DNA of 64,000 nt from Burkholderiales bacterium PBB6 (GTDB lineage: Bacteria > Pseudomonadota > Gammaproteobacteria > Burkholderiales > Burkholderiaceae_C), in NCBI GenBank assembly GCA_002255925.1, contig NKIH01000003.1:486277-550276 (forward strand), in the 5' to 3' direction. Position 1 is the stretch's first letter; each line of letters starts with the position of its first letter. The translations under genes and the position numbers were made by a program. This document shows, one piece after another, positions 1 to 8,598 of this stretch. The notes under the pieces are model-generated. The model made no database searches. It was given only the letters and a program-made list of their open reading frames with translations, and was not told where the DNA came from.

Positions 1-321
1 CTTCACGTGGTACGGCTTGCCCGATGAGCTGCTCTTGCTGGCGGCCTGCTCGATGAACTGCTCGGTGCTTTGCAGCGTGCCGCGGCCCTCGATGTAATCG
101 AGCTTGCGCAGGATGTGGCTGACCGCCTCGGTGCCGGTGTACCAGCTGCCGTTGCGGTCGAACTGGCAACCCGAGCTTTGCAGGCGGCTCATCAGCGCGT
201 CGATCTCGGCCTTGATGGGCGCCGGGGCCGGTGCGGCGGCCACGGGCCCCGTGGCGGTGGCGATCAGCATGGTCGAGATCCACAGCGCTGCCAGGCGGGC
301 CAAAGAAGCAGGTTTGATCAT
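1..321 (-). CDS. DUF5329-like secreted protein (3' truncated by window edge)
   Basis: The minus-strand frame opens at an ATG at 321 and stays open to base 1, giving 107 residues without a stop. It begins with a signal peptide (Lys at residue 3, hydrophobic stretch about 8-26, small residues before Ala-Pro repeats). The mature part has a Cys in SSGCQF, then NGSWYTG and EAVSHILRKLDYI, the conserved signature I associate with DUF5329, a periplasmic family of unknown function. The C-terminus lies outside the window. Identification rests on remembered family motifs. Confidence 0.7.
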   Translation of the reverse strand, partial: MIKPASLARLAALWISTMLIATATGPVAAAPAPAPIKAEIDALMSRLQSSGCQFDRNGSWYTGTEAVSHILRKLDYIEGRGTLQSTEQFIEQAASKSSSSGKPYHVK

Positions 322-349
322 GGTCACAAGGTGATGAGGTGATGCAGGT

Positions 350-1258
350 TCAACGTCGGGCCAGCCACACGCCGTACACCGACAGGGCCATGCCCACCAG
401 CGCCAGCCCGGTGAGGGTTTCACCAAACAGCGCCCAGGCGATGAGCGCGGTGGTGGGCGGGGTGAGGTAGAACAGGCTGGCCACGTTCACCGCGCTGCCA
501 CGACGGATGAGCACGTTCAGCAAGCTCACCGCGCCCAGCGACAACACCAGCACCAGCCAGCCGAGTGCAAAGGCGAACTGCGCCGTCCAGTGCACCTGCA
601 TGGTCTCGGTGGCGCCAGCCACCAGCGCCGTCACCACCAGGCACGGCAGGAACTGGATGACCGAGCCCGTGCGCAAGTCAAACGCCGGGCAGAACTTCTT
701 CTGGTACAGCGTGCCGGCCGTGATGCCCAGCAGCGCCACCACGGCCGGCAGCAGCATGGCCACCAGCGCGCCGCCCGTGGCAGTGGCGGCCACCTTGTGG
801 GCCACCACCAGCGCCACGCCGGCAAAGCCCAGGCCCAGACCGGCCCATTGCGCGGGCTTCACACGCTCACCCAGCCAGGTGCCGGCACCCAGCGCGGTGA
901 GCACGGGCTGCAAGCCCACCACCAGCGCCGTCACACCCGCCGGCAGGCCGTGGCTGATGGCCGTGAACACGCCGCCCAGGTACACCGCATGCACCAGCAA
1001 GCCAGACACGCCAATGTGCAACCAGGCCTGCCGCGTGACCGGCCACGGTGCCCGGGTGAACAAAGCCACGCCGCCCATCAACACCAGCACCAGCACATAG
1101 CGCAGCGAGAGGAACGTGAGCGGGCCGGCGTCTGGCAAACCAAACTTCGCACCGATGAAACCGGTGCTCCACAACAGCACGAACAGCAGAGGAAACAGCG
1201 GGCTGGCAGCAGGCGGCGCGGGCGGGTTGGGTGCAGTGCCAGTGGGAAGACGGCTCAT
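350..1258 (-). CDS. DMT-superfamily (EamA) transporter
   Basis: 302 residues with about ten hydrophobic segments and the internal duplication typical of EamA permeases (two five-helix halves, roughly residues 20-155 and 165-300). The first half contains the usual FIGAKFGL and LRYVLVL helices and the second begins near the GTLYQKKF loop. Inner-membrane exporter of metabolites or amino acids; the substrate cannot be read from sequence. It stands alone between the DUF5329 gene and a divergent NTF2-like gene. Confidence 0.85.
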   Translation of the reverse strand: MSRLPTGTAPNPPAPPAASPLFPLLFVLLWSTGFIGAKFGLPDAGPLTFLSLRYVLVLVLMGGVALFTRAPWPVTRQAWLHIGVSGLLVHAVYLGGVFTAISHGLPAGVTALVVGLQPVLTALGAGTWLGERVKPAQWAGLGLGFAGVALVVAHKVAATATGGALVAMLLPAVVALLGITAGTLYQKKFCPAFDLRTGSVIQFLPCLVVTALVAGATETMQVHWTAQFAFALGWLVLVLSLGAVSLLNVLIRRGSAVNVASLFYLTPPTTALIAWALFGETLTGLALVGMALSVYGVWLARR

Positions 1259-1402
1259 GGGCGGGGCGGCAGGTGCGGGGTCAGAGGTGGGATCGTGCTA
1301 CCGGTGAAGTATCGGCGACGGGAAGGATGGGCTCAGGGCGCAGAATGAACCAACGCGCGCGGCTCAGCCCACGCCCACTCAATCACCACAGGGAAACTCA
1401 CC

Positions 1403-1846
1403 ATGAACGACCCCGAAAAGCAGGCACTCAAGGCGCTCGACACCTACAAGTCGGCGGTGCTGGCCAAGAACGCTGAGACGTTCATGCACCTGTACGACAC
1501 GGATGTCAGGGTGTTCGACACCTGGGGGGTGTGGTCGTACGAAGGCGCTGCGGCATGGCGCGTTGCGGTGGAGGGCTGGTTCTCATCGCTCGGCACCGAG
1601 ACCGTGCGCGTCACCTTCGACGACGTGAAGATTTCGGGTGAGCTGAGCTTCGCGTCCATGACCGCCGTCGCGAGGTACGCGGCGTTTTCGGCGGCTGGCG
1701 AAGAGCTTCGGTCCATGCAGAACCGCATCACCTGGGTGCTCAAGTCACGCGGCCATGTCTTGCGTGTGGTGCATGAACACACGTCCGTCCCGATCGGGTT
1801 CGAGGACACCAAGGGCATTCTCAACCGCGAAGGCAAGGCGGCCTGA
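1403..1846 (+). CDS. NTF2-like (SnoaL/DUF4440-type) protein
   Basis: 147 residues, no signal peptide. The arrangement (N-terminal helix LKALDTYKSAVLAKN, a YDTDVRVFDTW strand, a central helix and a C-terminal VLRVVHEHTS strand) is that of the cone-shaped NTF2/ketosteroid-isomerase-like fold. Such proteins are enzymes or ligand-binding domains, and the reaction cannot be inferred. An A/G-rich stretch (GGGAAACTCACC) precedes the ATG. The next gene begins four bases after its stop, so the two are probably cotranscribed. Confidence 0.7.
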   Translation: MNDPEKQALKALDTYKSAVLAKNAETFMHLYDTDVRVFDTWGVWSYEGAAAWRVAVEGWFSSLGTETVRVTFDDVKISGELSFASMTAVARYAAFSAAGEELRSMQNRITWVLKSRGHVLRVVHEHTSVPIGFEDTKGILNREGKAA

Positions 1847-1850
1847 GCGC

Positions 1851-2450
1851 ATGTTGAATCGCCCCTGCAAACCCAGCCACCCGATGCGGCCTGCGCTCCT
1901 GGCACTGCTTCTGCTGCCGTTCAATGCCAGCGCCCTGGAGCGTGACCTGCTGAACGCCGTCGAATCGGTGGCCGGCATCTACAGCAGCATCTATGTTCAC
2001 GAGGCGGGGCACGCGCTGGTCTACCAGGCGCTGGGGGCGTCTGACGTGAGCATCGAAGTGCCGCGACGAGGAACGATCTTCAGCGGCCAGACCTCGGGCA
2101 AGTTTTCTCGGCCGCTCACCCAAGGCGAGCGGCAGCTGGCTGCGGTGTCTGGCCTGGCCGCCGCCAACCTGGCTGGTGAGTTGGTGCTGCAGCGCCCCGG
2201 CCTGCATCGCTCACCCTACGCACAGGCGGTGCTGGGCACGGCACTGATCTCGAACGTGATGCACGTGACGCAGTACTACACCAAGGTTCGCGGGGTGGGT
2301 GGCTATGTGGGCAATGACATCGACGAGTACGAGCTGGCAGGCGGGAATCCGCATGTGATGTCGGCCGTTCTGGTCGGCTACACCGTCCTCGCGATGCGTC
2401 GCATGCAGAAAAAGGAGATTCCGCTCTTCTACGTCAACTTGCGCTTTTAG
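1851..2450 (+). CDS. Small exported HEAGH-motif protein, possible zinc metallopeptidase
   Basis: 199 residues from the ATG at 1851; an upstream in-frame start would overlap the previous gene heavily. A Met at residue 12 (1884) is an alternative start that gives a cleaner signal peptide (hydrophobic run ALLALLLLPFNASA). After the signal, YVHEAGHALVYQALG carries the HExxH zinc-binding motif, resembling the active-site helix of M41/M50-type peptidases. A second hydrophobic region lies around residues 95-125. A third zinc ligand is not obvious; Asp/Glu residues in NDIDEYE are candidates. No clear family name; activity is inferred from the motif alone. Confidence 0.55.
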   Translation: MLNRPCKPSHPMRPALLALLLLPFNASALERDLLNAVESVAGIYSSIYVHEAGHALVYQALGASDVSIEVPRRGTIFSGQTSGKFSRPLTQGERQLAAVSGLAAANLAGELVLQRPGLHRSPYAQAVLGTALISNVMHVTQYYTKVRGVGGYVGNDIDEYELAGGNPHVMSAVLVGYTVLAMRRMQKKEIPLFYVNLRF

Positions 2451-2504
2451 GCGGTTTGAGGCCTCATCACACACTTTCTCGCAATCCATGTCTGGAGTGT
2501 CCTG

Positions 2505-2810
2505 ATGAAGCGTTGCCTTTGCGTGCTGGCCTTTGGTGTTGCCTCTGTGGGCTCCGCCCTTGCGGCCAATCTGAGCTTCGAGAACCGGTCCGACGTGTCC
2601 ATTCCGTTGGAGATTCCAGGCGTCATGAACCCGAACCTGTCGCCGAACAGCAAGAGCGGGGTGACGCTGGAGCGCGGGCAGAAGGTCTATTTCAGGCTCG
2701 ATGGTCGCCGTGCCTTGCTGCTGGAGATCAAGGATGAGCAGGACGGCCAGATCGTGGTGGTCAATGAGCTGGTTGCGAAGCGCACCGCCGAGCTGGCCCT
2801 GAAAAAGTAG
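2505..2810 (+). CDS. Small periplasmic protein of unknown function
   Basis: 101 residues with a clear signal peptide (MKRCLCVLAFGVASVGSALA, cleavage after ALA). The mature part is about 80 residues, probably all beta: NLSFENRSDVSIPLEIPG, then VTLERGQKVYFR and LLLEIKDEQDGQIVVV. I do not recognise the family. It lies 54 bases after the HEAGH-motif gene on the same strand, and the two may form a small envelope-related transcription unit. Confidence 0.6.
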   Translation: MKRCLCVLAFGVASVGSALAANLSFENRSDVSIPLEIPGVMNPNLSPNSKSGVTLERGQKVYFRLDGRRALLLEIKDEQDGQIVVVNELVAKRTAELALKK

Positions 2811-2945
2811 CTCGCAAGGGGCCACCGCAAACGGGCGGCATCCGCCAAATCACACCGGCCCGTTTCAGCACTTTGATTCAGGCGACGTGGACCAACCTCC
2901 CCGCAGCCGTAATAATCGCGGGTTGCCTTACCCCGGAGAACGCGC

Positions 2946-3182
2946 GTGAAAACCTACGACATCGAAGTGCAACGCCTGAAGTCGCTGCGCCATGACAACG
3001 GCCTGATCGACATCGGCATCGATGCCCTGGTACTGCCCCGCCCTGTGCGTGAAGACAAGGTGCCGTCCACCCACGTGCGTTTGTCGGTGGAAGACGCGCG
3101 CTCGCTGCTGCTGCTGCTCAAGCAGCAATTCGCCGAGCTGGACAAGCTGCAACCGCGCAGCCGCCGCTCAGGCCGCTGCTGA
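2946..3182 (+). CDS. Conserved small protein, unknown function
   Basis: 78 residues starting with GTG at 2946, preceded by a good ribosome binding site (CCGGAG, about 8 bases upstream). There is no signal peptide or membrane segment. The N-terminus KTYDIEVQRLKSL and the central THVRLSVEDARSLLLLLKQQ helix look like a compact alpha/beta protein. The C-terminus is basic and ends in Cys. I recognise it only as a short hypothetical of the kind seen in Burkholderiales. Its 3' end faces the convergent gene at 3216. Confidence 0.55.
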   Translation: MKTYDIEVQRLKSLRHDNGLIDIGIDALVLPRPVREDKVPSTHVRLSVEDARSLLLLLKQQFAELDKLQPRSRRSGRC

Positions 3183-3215
3183 TCGCTTCGGGCGGTGCTG
3201 TTTCAGCGCGGACTT

Positions 3216-3968
3216 TTACCGCTCTTCCGGCAACAAGGCCTTGGCCGCTTCAATGCGCAGGGCCATGTCGACACCCGCATCGTTCATCACCGCCAGCAAG
3301 AACTCGCGGGCGCTGGTGTGCACCGCAGCGCCAGCCAGCCCGGTTGAAGCCGCTGCTTGATGGGTGCCTGCCGCCGCAGCCGCTCCCGCTGACTTCGCCT
3401 GTTCAGGCTGCAACAAAGCTTCAGCGCCAGGCGGGTTCAAGTGCTCATCGAGCCGCGCCAGCGCAGCCCGAAACGCTGGCGGCGTGATGCTGCGCAGGCG
3501 CACCAGCACATCGGCCTGGCCCTCGGGGCTGGGCGGGGTGTCCAGCCAAGGCTCGTCACTGAAGATCGGGGCCAGGTCAGGCGCCACGAAAGCCGACCAG
3601 CAACCCGTGCGCACCTCTTTGGCAGGCAGGTGGTCGGGCGACACTGCCATCCGGACGCGGTCGGTGGCCACATCGGCCAGGTAGCGCTGGCGCAGCGCCT
3701 TGAGCAAGGCCACGGCCTGCGAGGCCGCCACGGGCTCGGCAAACGAGAACCACAGCTGCATGCCGTCAACACCCGACACGGCGATGGCCGGTGCCGGCAA
3801 GTCCAGATCGGCCTGCACGCCCTGCCACACGGTCGCCAGCTCACCCCAGCGTGCCGGCCTTGAGAGCTCAAGCAAGGCAGCGCGCACGGCACCTGCCGGC
3901 ACTGCTGCACTGCCCTCTGGCGGAGGCAGCAAAAAGAGGCGCGTCAGTTCAGACTCAAATCGGTTCAT
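3216..3968 (-). CDS. Hypothetical protein, last gene of the cupin/FAA cluster
   Basis: 250 residues, soluble. The segment around residues 62-85 (VSGVDGMQLWFSFAEPV) resembles a strand-loop seen in some primase-polymerase-like domains, where G-x-H-x-W-x-F-F-E-x-P occurs. The catalytic residues of that fold are not evident, so this is only a hint. The C-terminal half holds an Ala-rich linker and a final helical part (REFLLAVMNDAGVDMALRIEAAKALLPEER). The start is 5 bases downstream of the cupin stop, so the two are cotranscribed. Function unknown. Confidence 0.55.
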   Translation of the reverse strand: MNRFESELTRLFLLPPPEGSAAVPAGAVRAALLELSRPARWGELATVWQGVQADLDLPAPAIAVSGVDGMQLWFSFAEPVAASQAVALLKALRQRYLADVATDRVRMAVSPDHLPAKEVRTGCWSAFVAPDLAPIFSDEPWLDTPPSPEGQADVLVRLRSITPPAFRAALARLDEHLNPPGAEALLQPEQAKSAGAAAAAGTHQAAASTGLAGAAVHTSAREFLLAVMNDAGVDMALRIEAAKALLPEER

Positions 3969-3973
3969 GGGGC

Positions 3974-4519
3974 TCAGGCCTTGTCTGGGTTGTTCGCCGC
4001 AGCCGCCACAGCCGCCGAGGCAGCGCGCAGGGCATCAGGCAGGCCGTCGTGCGGGCCGAGGGCCTCGGCCGGGGCATCAGCCCACCAGTCTTCCGGGCGC
4101 AGATCTGCACGGCGCGACGGGTTCAGCGGGTAGGTGATGCGGTTGGTGGCTTTCGCGGCCTCGCCGCCCACCACCAACACCACGTCTTCGGTTGAATTGT
4201 TGATGAAGCAGTGGCTGATGCCGGTGCCCGCCGGGAAGGCCGCAAAATCGCCCGCCACCATCGGGTGCAGGTGCCCGTCGATCCAGGCGCCCACCTGCCC
4301 GCTGACCACGTAGACGAACTCTTCCTCGTCCGACTCGGCATGCGGCCACGACGAGCGGCTGCCCGGCGGCAAGCGCTGCAGGTTCACCCCCAGCCGGGCC
4401 AGACCGGCCGCACGCCCCAAGCTGACGGACGGCCCCATCGGCTCATCGCTTTGCGGATAGACGTGGGTGTAGGGCGCCACATCGGCGGCGGAGATGATGA
4501 AAGGCGGGCGCTGGCTCAT
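3974..4519 (-). CDS. Cupin-domain protein
   Basis: 181 residues. One cupin barrel covers about residues 45-125. Motif 1 is degenerate (PPGSRSSWPHAESDEEEFVYVVSG, with the H and the last E of the usual metal site), and motif 2 ends in PAGTGISHCFINNS with the third His. It therefore probably binds a divalent metal. Position between an FAA hydrolase (27 bases upstream) and a hypothetical protein suggests a role in the same catabolic route, perhaps as dioxygenase, isomerase or accessory protein. The substrate is unknown. Confidence 0.75.
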   Translation of the reverse strand: MSQRPPFIISAADVAPYTHVYPQSDEPMGPSVSLGRAAGLARLGVNLQRLPPGSRSSWPHAESDEEEFVYVVSGQVGAWIDGHLHPMVAGDFAAFPAGTGISHCFINNSTEDVVLVVGGEAAKATNRITYPLNPSRRADLRPEDWWADAPAEALGPHDGLPDALRAASAAVAAAANNPDKA

Positions 4520-4546
4520 GCAGCGGATTTTGCTGCATGGGCCAGG

Positions 4547-5569
4547 TCAGCCCCGCCAACGCAGTGTCAGGGCTTGGTGCAGGCCCGGCTCTGGCGAGGC
4601 GATGCAGACCCGCTGATCCAGTGCGCCAAAGAGGCTGGCGCCACTGTCAGACCACACCTCCATCCGCACACGGTCACCCAGGCGCAGGAACGGGGTGCGC
4701 ACTTCGCCGAGAGTCACCTTCTCGATCGCGCGCACCTCGGCGAGCGTGGCGGAGCCCGCACCCTCGGCCGGGTCTGACACCGTACCGGAGCCAATCACAG
4801 TGCCGGCGCGCAGGCGGCGCGTGCTCGCTGCGTGTTCGATCAAGCGCCCGAAACCCACACTCATGCAACCGGCGTGCGGGCGCCCGATGGTGTGCGCATT
4901 GATGCTGACATGCAGCGGCAACTGCAGGCGGCCCGCCGACCACGCGGCACCCAATTCGTCGGGCGTGACCACCACCGGCGCGAATGCCGTGGACGGCTTG
5001 CTGTGGACCATGCCGAAGCCCAGCCCCATCTCACGGGGCTGCAGCGCACGCAGGCTCCAGTCGTTCACCAGCGCCAGCAGGCGCACATGGCCCAAGGCCG
5101 CTTCGTCTCGCGTGCCCATCGCCACATCGTCGGTGATGACGGCGATCTCGCCTTCGATGTCGATGCCGTGTGCCTCGCTGACAAACACCGCATCGTCATG
5201 CGGCCCTAGAAAGTCGTCCGACCCGCCCTGGTACATCAGCGGCATGCTGGTGTCGAGCGCGGGCGAGTTGAACGCCCGCTGCATCCATGCGCCATGGTTG
5301 CTGAAGGCGGAGCCATCAAGCCATTGATACGCCCTGGGCAGCGGCGCCATGGCTTCGCGGGGATCAAACGGCCGGGCCTCGGCGGGCGGGCTCGCCTGGT
5401 CGATCTGCTCGTAGAGCGCCTGCAGGCCGGGTGCCACGTGTTGCCAATCATCCAGCGCTGCCTGCAGGGTCGGCGCAACGCTGTGTGCAGGCATCACCCA
5501 CTGCAGATCATGTGACACCACGGCCAAGGCGCCGTCACGCCGGCCATTGCGCAGTGTGCAGAGCTTCAT
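4547..5569 (-). CDS. Fumarylacetoacetate hydrolase family protein
   Basis: 340 residues. The C-terminal FAH domain has the metal-binding Glu-x-Glu (IEGEIAVI, residues 139-141) followed by VNDWSLR and a SGTVSDP strand. It would cleave or decarboxylate a 1,3-diketo acid or acylpyruvate at the end of an aromatic ring-cleavage pathway; the length is closer to fumarylacetoacetase-like proteins than to short acylpyruvases. It is part of a minus-strand set with cyclase, porin, cupin and TetR genes. Confidence 0.85.
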   Translation of the reverse strand: MKLCTLRNGRRDGALAVVSHDLQWVMPAHSVAPTLQAALDDWQHVAPGLQALYEQIDQASPPAEARPFDPREAMAPLPRAYQWLDGSAFSNHGAWMQRAFNSPALDTSMPLMYQGGSDDFLGPHDDAVFVSEAHGIDIEGEIAVITDDVAMGTRDEAALGHVRLLALVNDWSLRALQPREMGLGFGMVHSKPSTAFAPVVVTPDELGAAWSAGRLQLPLHVSINAHTIGRPHAGCMSVGFGRLIEHAASTRRLRAGTVIGSGTVSDPAEGAGSATLAEVRAIEKVTLGEVRTPFLRLGDRVRMEVWSDSGASLFGALDQRVCIASPEPGLHQALTLRWRG

Positions 5570-5713
5570 GACGCGCTCCCGGCCAGGTGTGTGGAGGCCG
5601 ATGACACGGGCGTAGCGCTCAACGGTGTGGTGCTGTGAAACATGAGATCACCTTGTTGGAAGGGACAGGACAAGCGCCGCACCAGGGCGGCGCTGGTGAC
5701 GACATCGGCAGGC

Positions 5714-6847
5714 TCAGAAGCGCACCCGCGCGCCGAGGGCGAACGTGTGGCCCGTCGGCAGCGCACTGACCTGATCGCGCATCACCACGGCATACACATC
5801 CGTGCTTCGGGAGAGCTCATGGTCATATCCCAGCGACCAGGTCTTGCGCTGCTCGTCGACCACCGCCGTCATCGCCTTGGCGGTGCGCGCAGCTGACAGC
5901 AGAACGCGGCCGCGGCCCATCGGCACGCTGACCCCCAGTTGCAGCGTTTTCAGGTCAACCTCGGGTTTGGCAGCCGCCCGTGTGGCATCGATCTGCGTGT
6001 GGTCCCACTGGCCAAACAGCTTGGCCACCTTGAAGTCATACGACGCACCCAGCGCCAACGTCTGGCTGTCATTGATGGCCAGCGGTGGCAAGGCGCCAGG
6101 CAGTGCCGTGCTCCTGGTCGGCGTCAACACGGCCGCACTGGAAATACGCTCCGTCGAGAGCACGGCCGCGAATGGCTGTCCGGGTGCGCCGTAAGACACG
6201 GTGCCAGCGAGGCGTCGCCCGGCGGTGCCGCCCTCGGAAGGCGCGGCCATCAACGACACCGTCACGCCCGACACCGCAGGGGCGATGTAGGCCACCGCGT
6301 TGTTCCAGGCGCTGTCGGTTGCGCCATGAGCGGTGAGCATGGGCTGCGTGGGCGCAGGCATGTAGGTGTGCATCAGGTAGGGGCCCAAGGCGGTGGAGTC
6401 GCCGTAGGGGCTGAAGCGCAGGCTGGCGATGAAATTGGGCGAGCTCTGGCGACCGAGCCGGACCTGGCCCCACGGCGTGCCCATGCCCACCCAAGCGTTC
6501 TTGGACCAGAACATATCGCTGTCCGACCGACCGCTGCCGCCCACGTCGGCCCGCACGAAGCTGGCCAGATCAAAGTTGCCGCTGTAGCCATCCCCCAGGT
6601 CCTGACTGCCCTTCACCCCCAGGAAGGAGGTCGTCATCAAGCCGCTGTTGACCGACCTGACTTTGCCTTCGCCTGCCAACTGGCGGGAGGTGACACCGGC
6701 GTCGATGGTGCCGTAGATGACCAGCGAGTTGGTCGGGGGCATCGGTGATGGCTGCTGCGGTTGCGATTGCGATTGCGCGCTGCCGCAGGCCATCAGCAGA
6801 CCGGCAAGGGCGGCCGAAGCCAGGGGTGAGTTCAGGGGCGTCTTCAT
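5714..6847 (-). CDS. Gram-negative trimeric porin
   Basis: 377 residues, a typical length for Burkholderiales general-diffusion porins. After the leader comes SLVIYGTIDAGV, the classic first strand; later WSKNAWVGMGTPWGQVRLGRQ is the loop-3 entry, and the protein ends ALGARVRF with the C-terminal Phe needed for barrel insertion. An oddity is LLMACG in the leader, which would score as a lipobox although porins are not normally lipoproteins. It probably admits the substrate of the neighbouring catabolic genes. Confidence 0.9.
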   Translation of the reverse strand: MKTPLNSPLASAALAGLLMACGSAQSQSQPQQPSPMPPTNSLVIYGTIDAGVTSRQLAGEGKVRSVNSGLMTTSFLGVKGSQDLGDGYSGNFDLASFVRADVGGSGRSDSDMFWSKNAWVGMGTPWGQVRLGRQSSPNFIASLRFSPYGDSTALGPYLMHTYMPAPTQPMLTAHGATDSAWNNAVAYIAPAVSGVTVSLMAAPSEGGTAGRRLAGTVSYGAPGQPFAAVLSTERISSAAVLTPTRSTALPGALPPLAINDSQTLALGASYDFKVAKLFGQWDHTQIDATRAAAKPEVDLKTLQLGVSVPMGRGRVLLSAARTAKAMTAVVDEQRKTWSLGYDHELSRSTDVYAVVMRDQVSALPTGHTFALGARVRF

Positions 6848-6965
6848 GTCAGTCTCCAGGGTTGTGTTTTGGCAAAGCGCCGCCCTGCCACGCTCTTTGG
6901 CGGCCAGTCAGGGCAAAGGAACCGGAAGCGATGGGGGCCGTCGGAAGGTGGCGGCCCGGTGCGGC

Positions 6966-7754
6966 TTATCGTCGCAAGGCGTCGTCGAAGATGGCCACGG
7001 CGCGGGTCCACCCGGCCGAGGCGCCGCGGATCTTCACGGGGAAGCAGCTGACGAAGAAGCCGTGCGCAGGCAGGGCCTCCAGGTTGTGCAGCTTTTCGAG
7101 GTGGCAATAGCCGATGTCGCGTCCGGCCTTGTGGCCTTCCCAGATCAGGCTGGCGTCCTGGGTGTCGGCGTAGCGCTGAGCGGTGTAGGCAAAGGGTGCA
7201 TCCCAACTCCAGGCATCGGTGCCGGTGAGGCGCACGCCGCGATCCAGCAGGTACAGCGTGGCCTCCAGGCCCATGCCGCAGCCGGCGCGGGTGTAGTTCG
7301 GTCCACCGTAGGCGCTGCCGGCGCGTGTATTGACGAGCACGATGTCCAGCGGCTGCAGCGTGTGGCCAATGCGCGCCAACTCGGCCTCGACGTCCGCGGC
7401 CTGCACCACGTAGCCATCAGGCAGGTGGCGGAAATCCAGCTTCACGCCCGGCTGGAAGCACCAGTTCAGGTCCACCTCATCGATGGAGATCGCCCGCTTG
7501 CCGCCATCCATGGTGGAGGCGAAGTGATACGGCGCGTCCAGGTGCGTGCCGTTGTGCGTGTTGAGCTGCACATCCTCCACCGCCCAGGCCTCGCCACCGG
7601 GCAGGTCCTCCTGCTTCAAGCCGGGGAAGAACCCGGCCAGGTCGGGGTAGCTCATCTGGTGATCGATGTAGCTGATCTTGGGGCCCAGACCCGGCGGGTC
7701 AGAGGGCACGTCGTTCTCCAGGTGCATGGAGATGTCGATGAAGTGGCGTGGCAT
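6966..7754 (-). CDS. Cyclase-family hydrolase (kynurenine formamidase/isatin hydrolase-like)
   Basis: 262 residues from the ATG at 7754 (MPRHFIDISM); upstream in-frame codons lack family similarity. The signature HNGTHLDAPYHF (residues 67-78) supplies the metal-binding HxxxHxD of the cyclase family (PF04199 type), with FIDIS at the start as usual. Members hydrolyse cyclic or linear amides such as N-formylkynurenine or isatin in a Mn/Zn-dependent reaction. The exact substrate here is not known. It lies between the porin and TetR genes on the same strand. Confidence 0.85.
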   Translation of the reverse strand: MPRHFIDISMHLENDVPSDPPGLGPKISYIDHQMSYPDLAGFFPGLKQEDLPGGEAWAVEDVQLNTHNGTHLDAPYHFASTMDGGKRAISIDEVDLNWCFQPGVKLDFRHLPDGYVVQAADVEAELARIGHTLQPLDIVLVNTRAGSAYGGPNYTRAGCGMGLEATLYLLDRGVRLTGTDAWSWDAPFAYTAQRYADTQDASLIWEGHKAGRDIGYCHLEKLHNLEALPAHGFFVSCFPVKIRGASAGWTRAVAIFDDALRR

Positions 7755-7855
7755 GGTGGTGAATGGCGGTGAGGAGACTGAACAGATCAAGGCGGTGCAG
7801 ACACACCGGCGGCTCACCGCAGTGCGGTGAAGGCTCAGGTTTCAGTGGGTGAGTC

Positions 7856-8581
7856 TCAGTGCGTGCGCGGAGCGCCGCAGGTTTGGCGGAAGCCTTCGGT
7901 GATGAATCGAATCAACACCGGGACAGAAACTTCGGTGTCCGACACAGAGCTTTCGCCGAGCGACAGGCGTTCAACGCGACTGTCGGTTGCGGCATGCAAC
8001 AGGGCGCCGAGGGAAAACTGATAACACCAGGTGACCGTGGTGCGTGGCGCCTGCGGCAAGGCGGCCTGCAATGCGTCAATGAAGGCAAAGGCCAGCGGGT
8101 CGAACAGGTCGCGCACCACCGACTCGTCTTCGGGAATGTGCTCGTGCATGGCGCGCTTGAGCATCAGCAGGAAGTTGCGTCCATCGGCCGTGGCAGCCAC
8201 CTTGAACACAGGCAGCACCCACGCCGTGACGATCTCTTCCAGCAGACGATCAGGGGCAGCGTTCTGCTGCGCCAGCGCCAGTGCCGCCAGCCGCTCCTGG
8301 ATGTAGCCGGCGCGGTCTCGGAAGAGCTCGTGGTACAGCGACAACTTCGGGCCGAAGTAGTAGCCCACCAAGGCCAGCGGCACACCGGCTTCGTCGGCGA
8401 TGTCTCGCACCGACACGCCATGGAACCCTTGCCGCGCAAACAGACGTTCGGCCGCACGCAGGATGTTGTGCCGCCGGTTGGGCGCCAGCTGCGACTCGGT
8501 GGGCAACGTCGAGGCTTCCGTGCTGCGTGCGCGGCTCACGCGCGGGGCTGCCTTGGGCGGTGCTTTGGTGGGTGGCTTCAT
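7856..8581 (-). CDS. TetR-family transcriptional regulator
   Basis: 241 residues with a basic N-terminal tail rich in Lys/Pro/Ala (about 1-35). The helix-turn-helix follows (ILRAAERLFARQGFHGVSVRDIADEAGV, then LVGYYFGPKLSLYHELF, about 38-88), and a helical ligand-binding domain completes it. It is the first gene of the minus-strand catabolic set. A pair of near-perfect palindromes lies immediately upstream of its start, implying autoregulation. The same pair occurs before the Bug receptor gene at 11.3 kb, so this protein is the obvious candidate to control both. Confidence 0.88.
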   Translation of the reverse strand: MKPPTKAPPKAAPRVSRARSTEASTLPTESQLAPNRRHNILRAAERLFARQGFHGVSVRDIADEAGVPLALVGYYFGPKLSLYHELFRDRAGYIQERLAALALAQQNAAPDRLLEEIVTAWVLPVFKVAATADGRNFLLMLKRAMHEHIPEDESVVRDLFDPLAFAFIDALQAALPQAPRTTVTWCYQFSLGALLHAATDSRVERLSLGESSVSDTEVSVPVLIRFITEGFRQTCGAPRTH

Positions 8582-8598
8582 GGTGTCGAGGCATCAAA

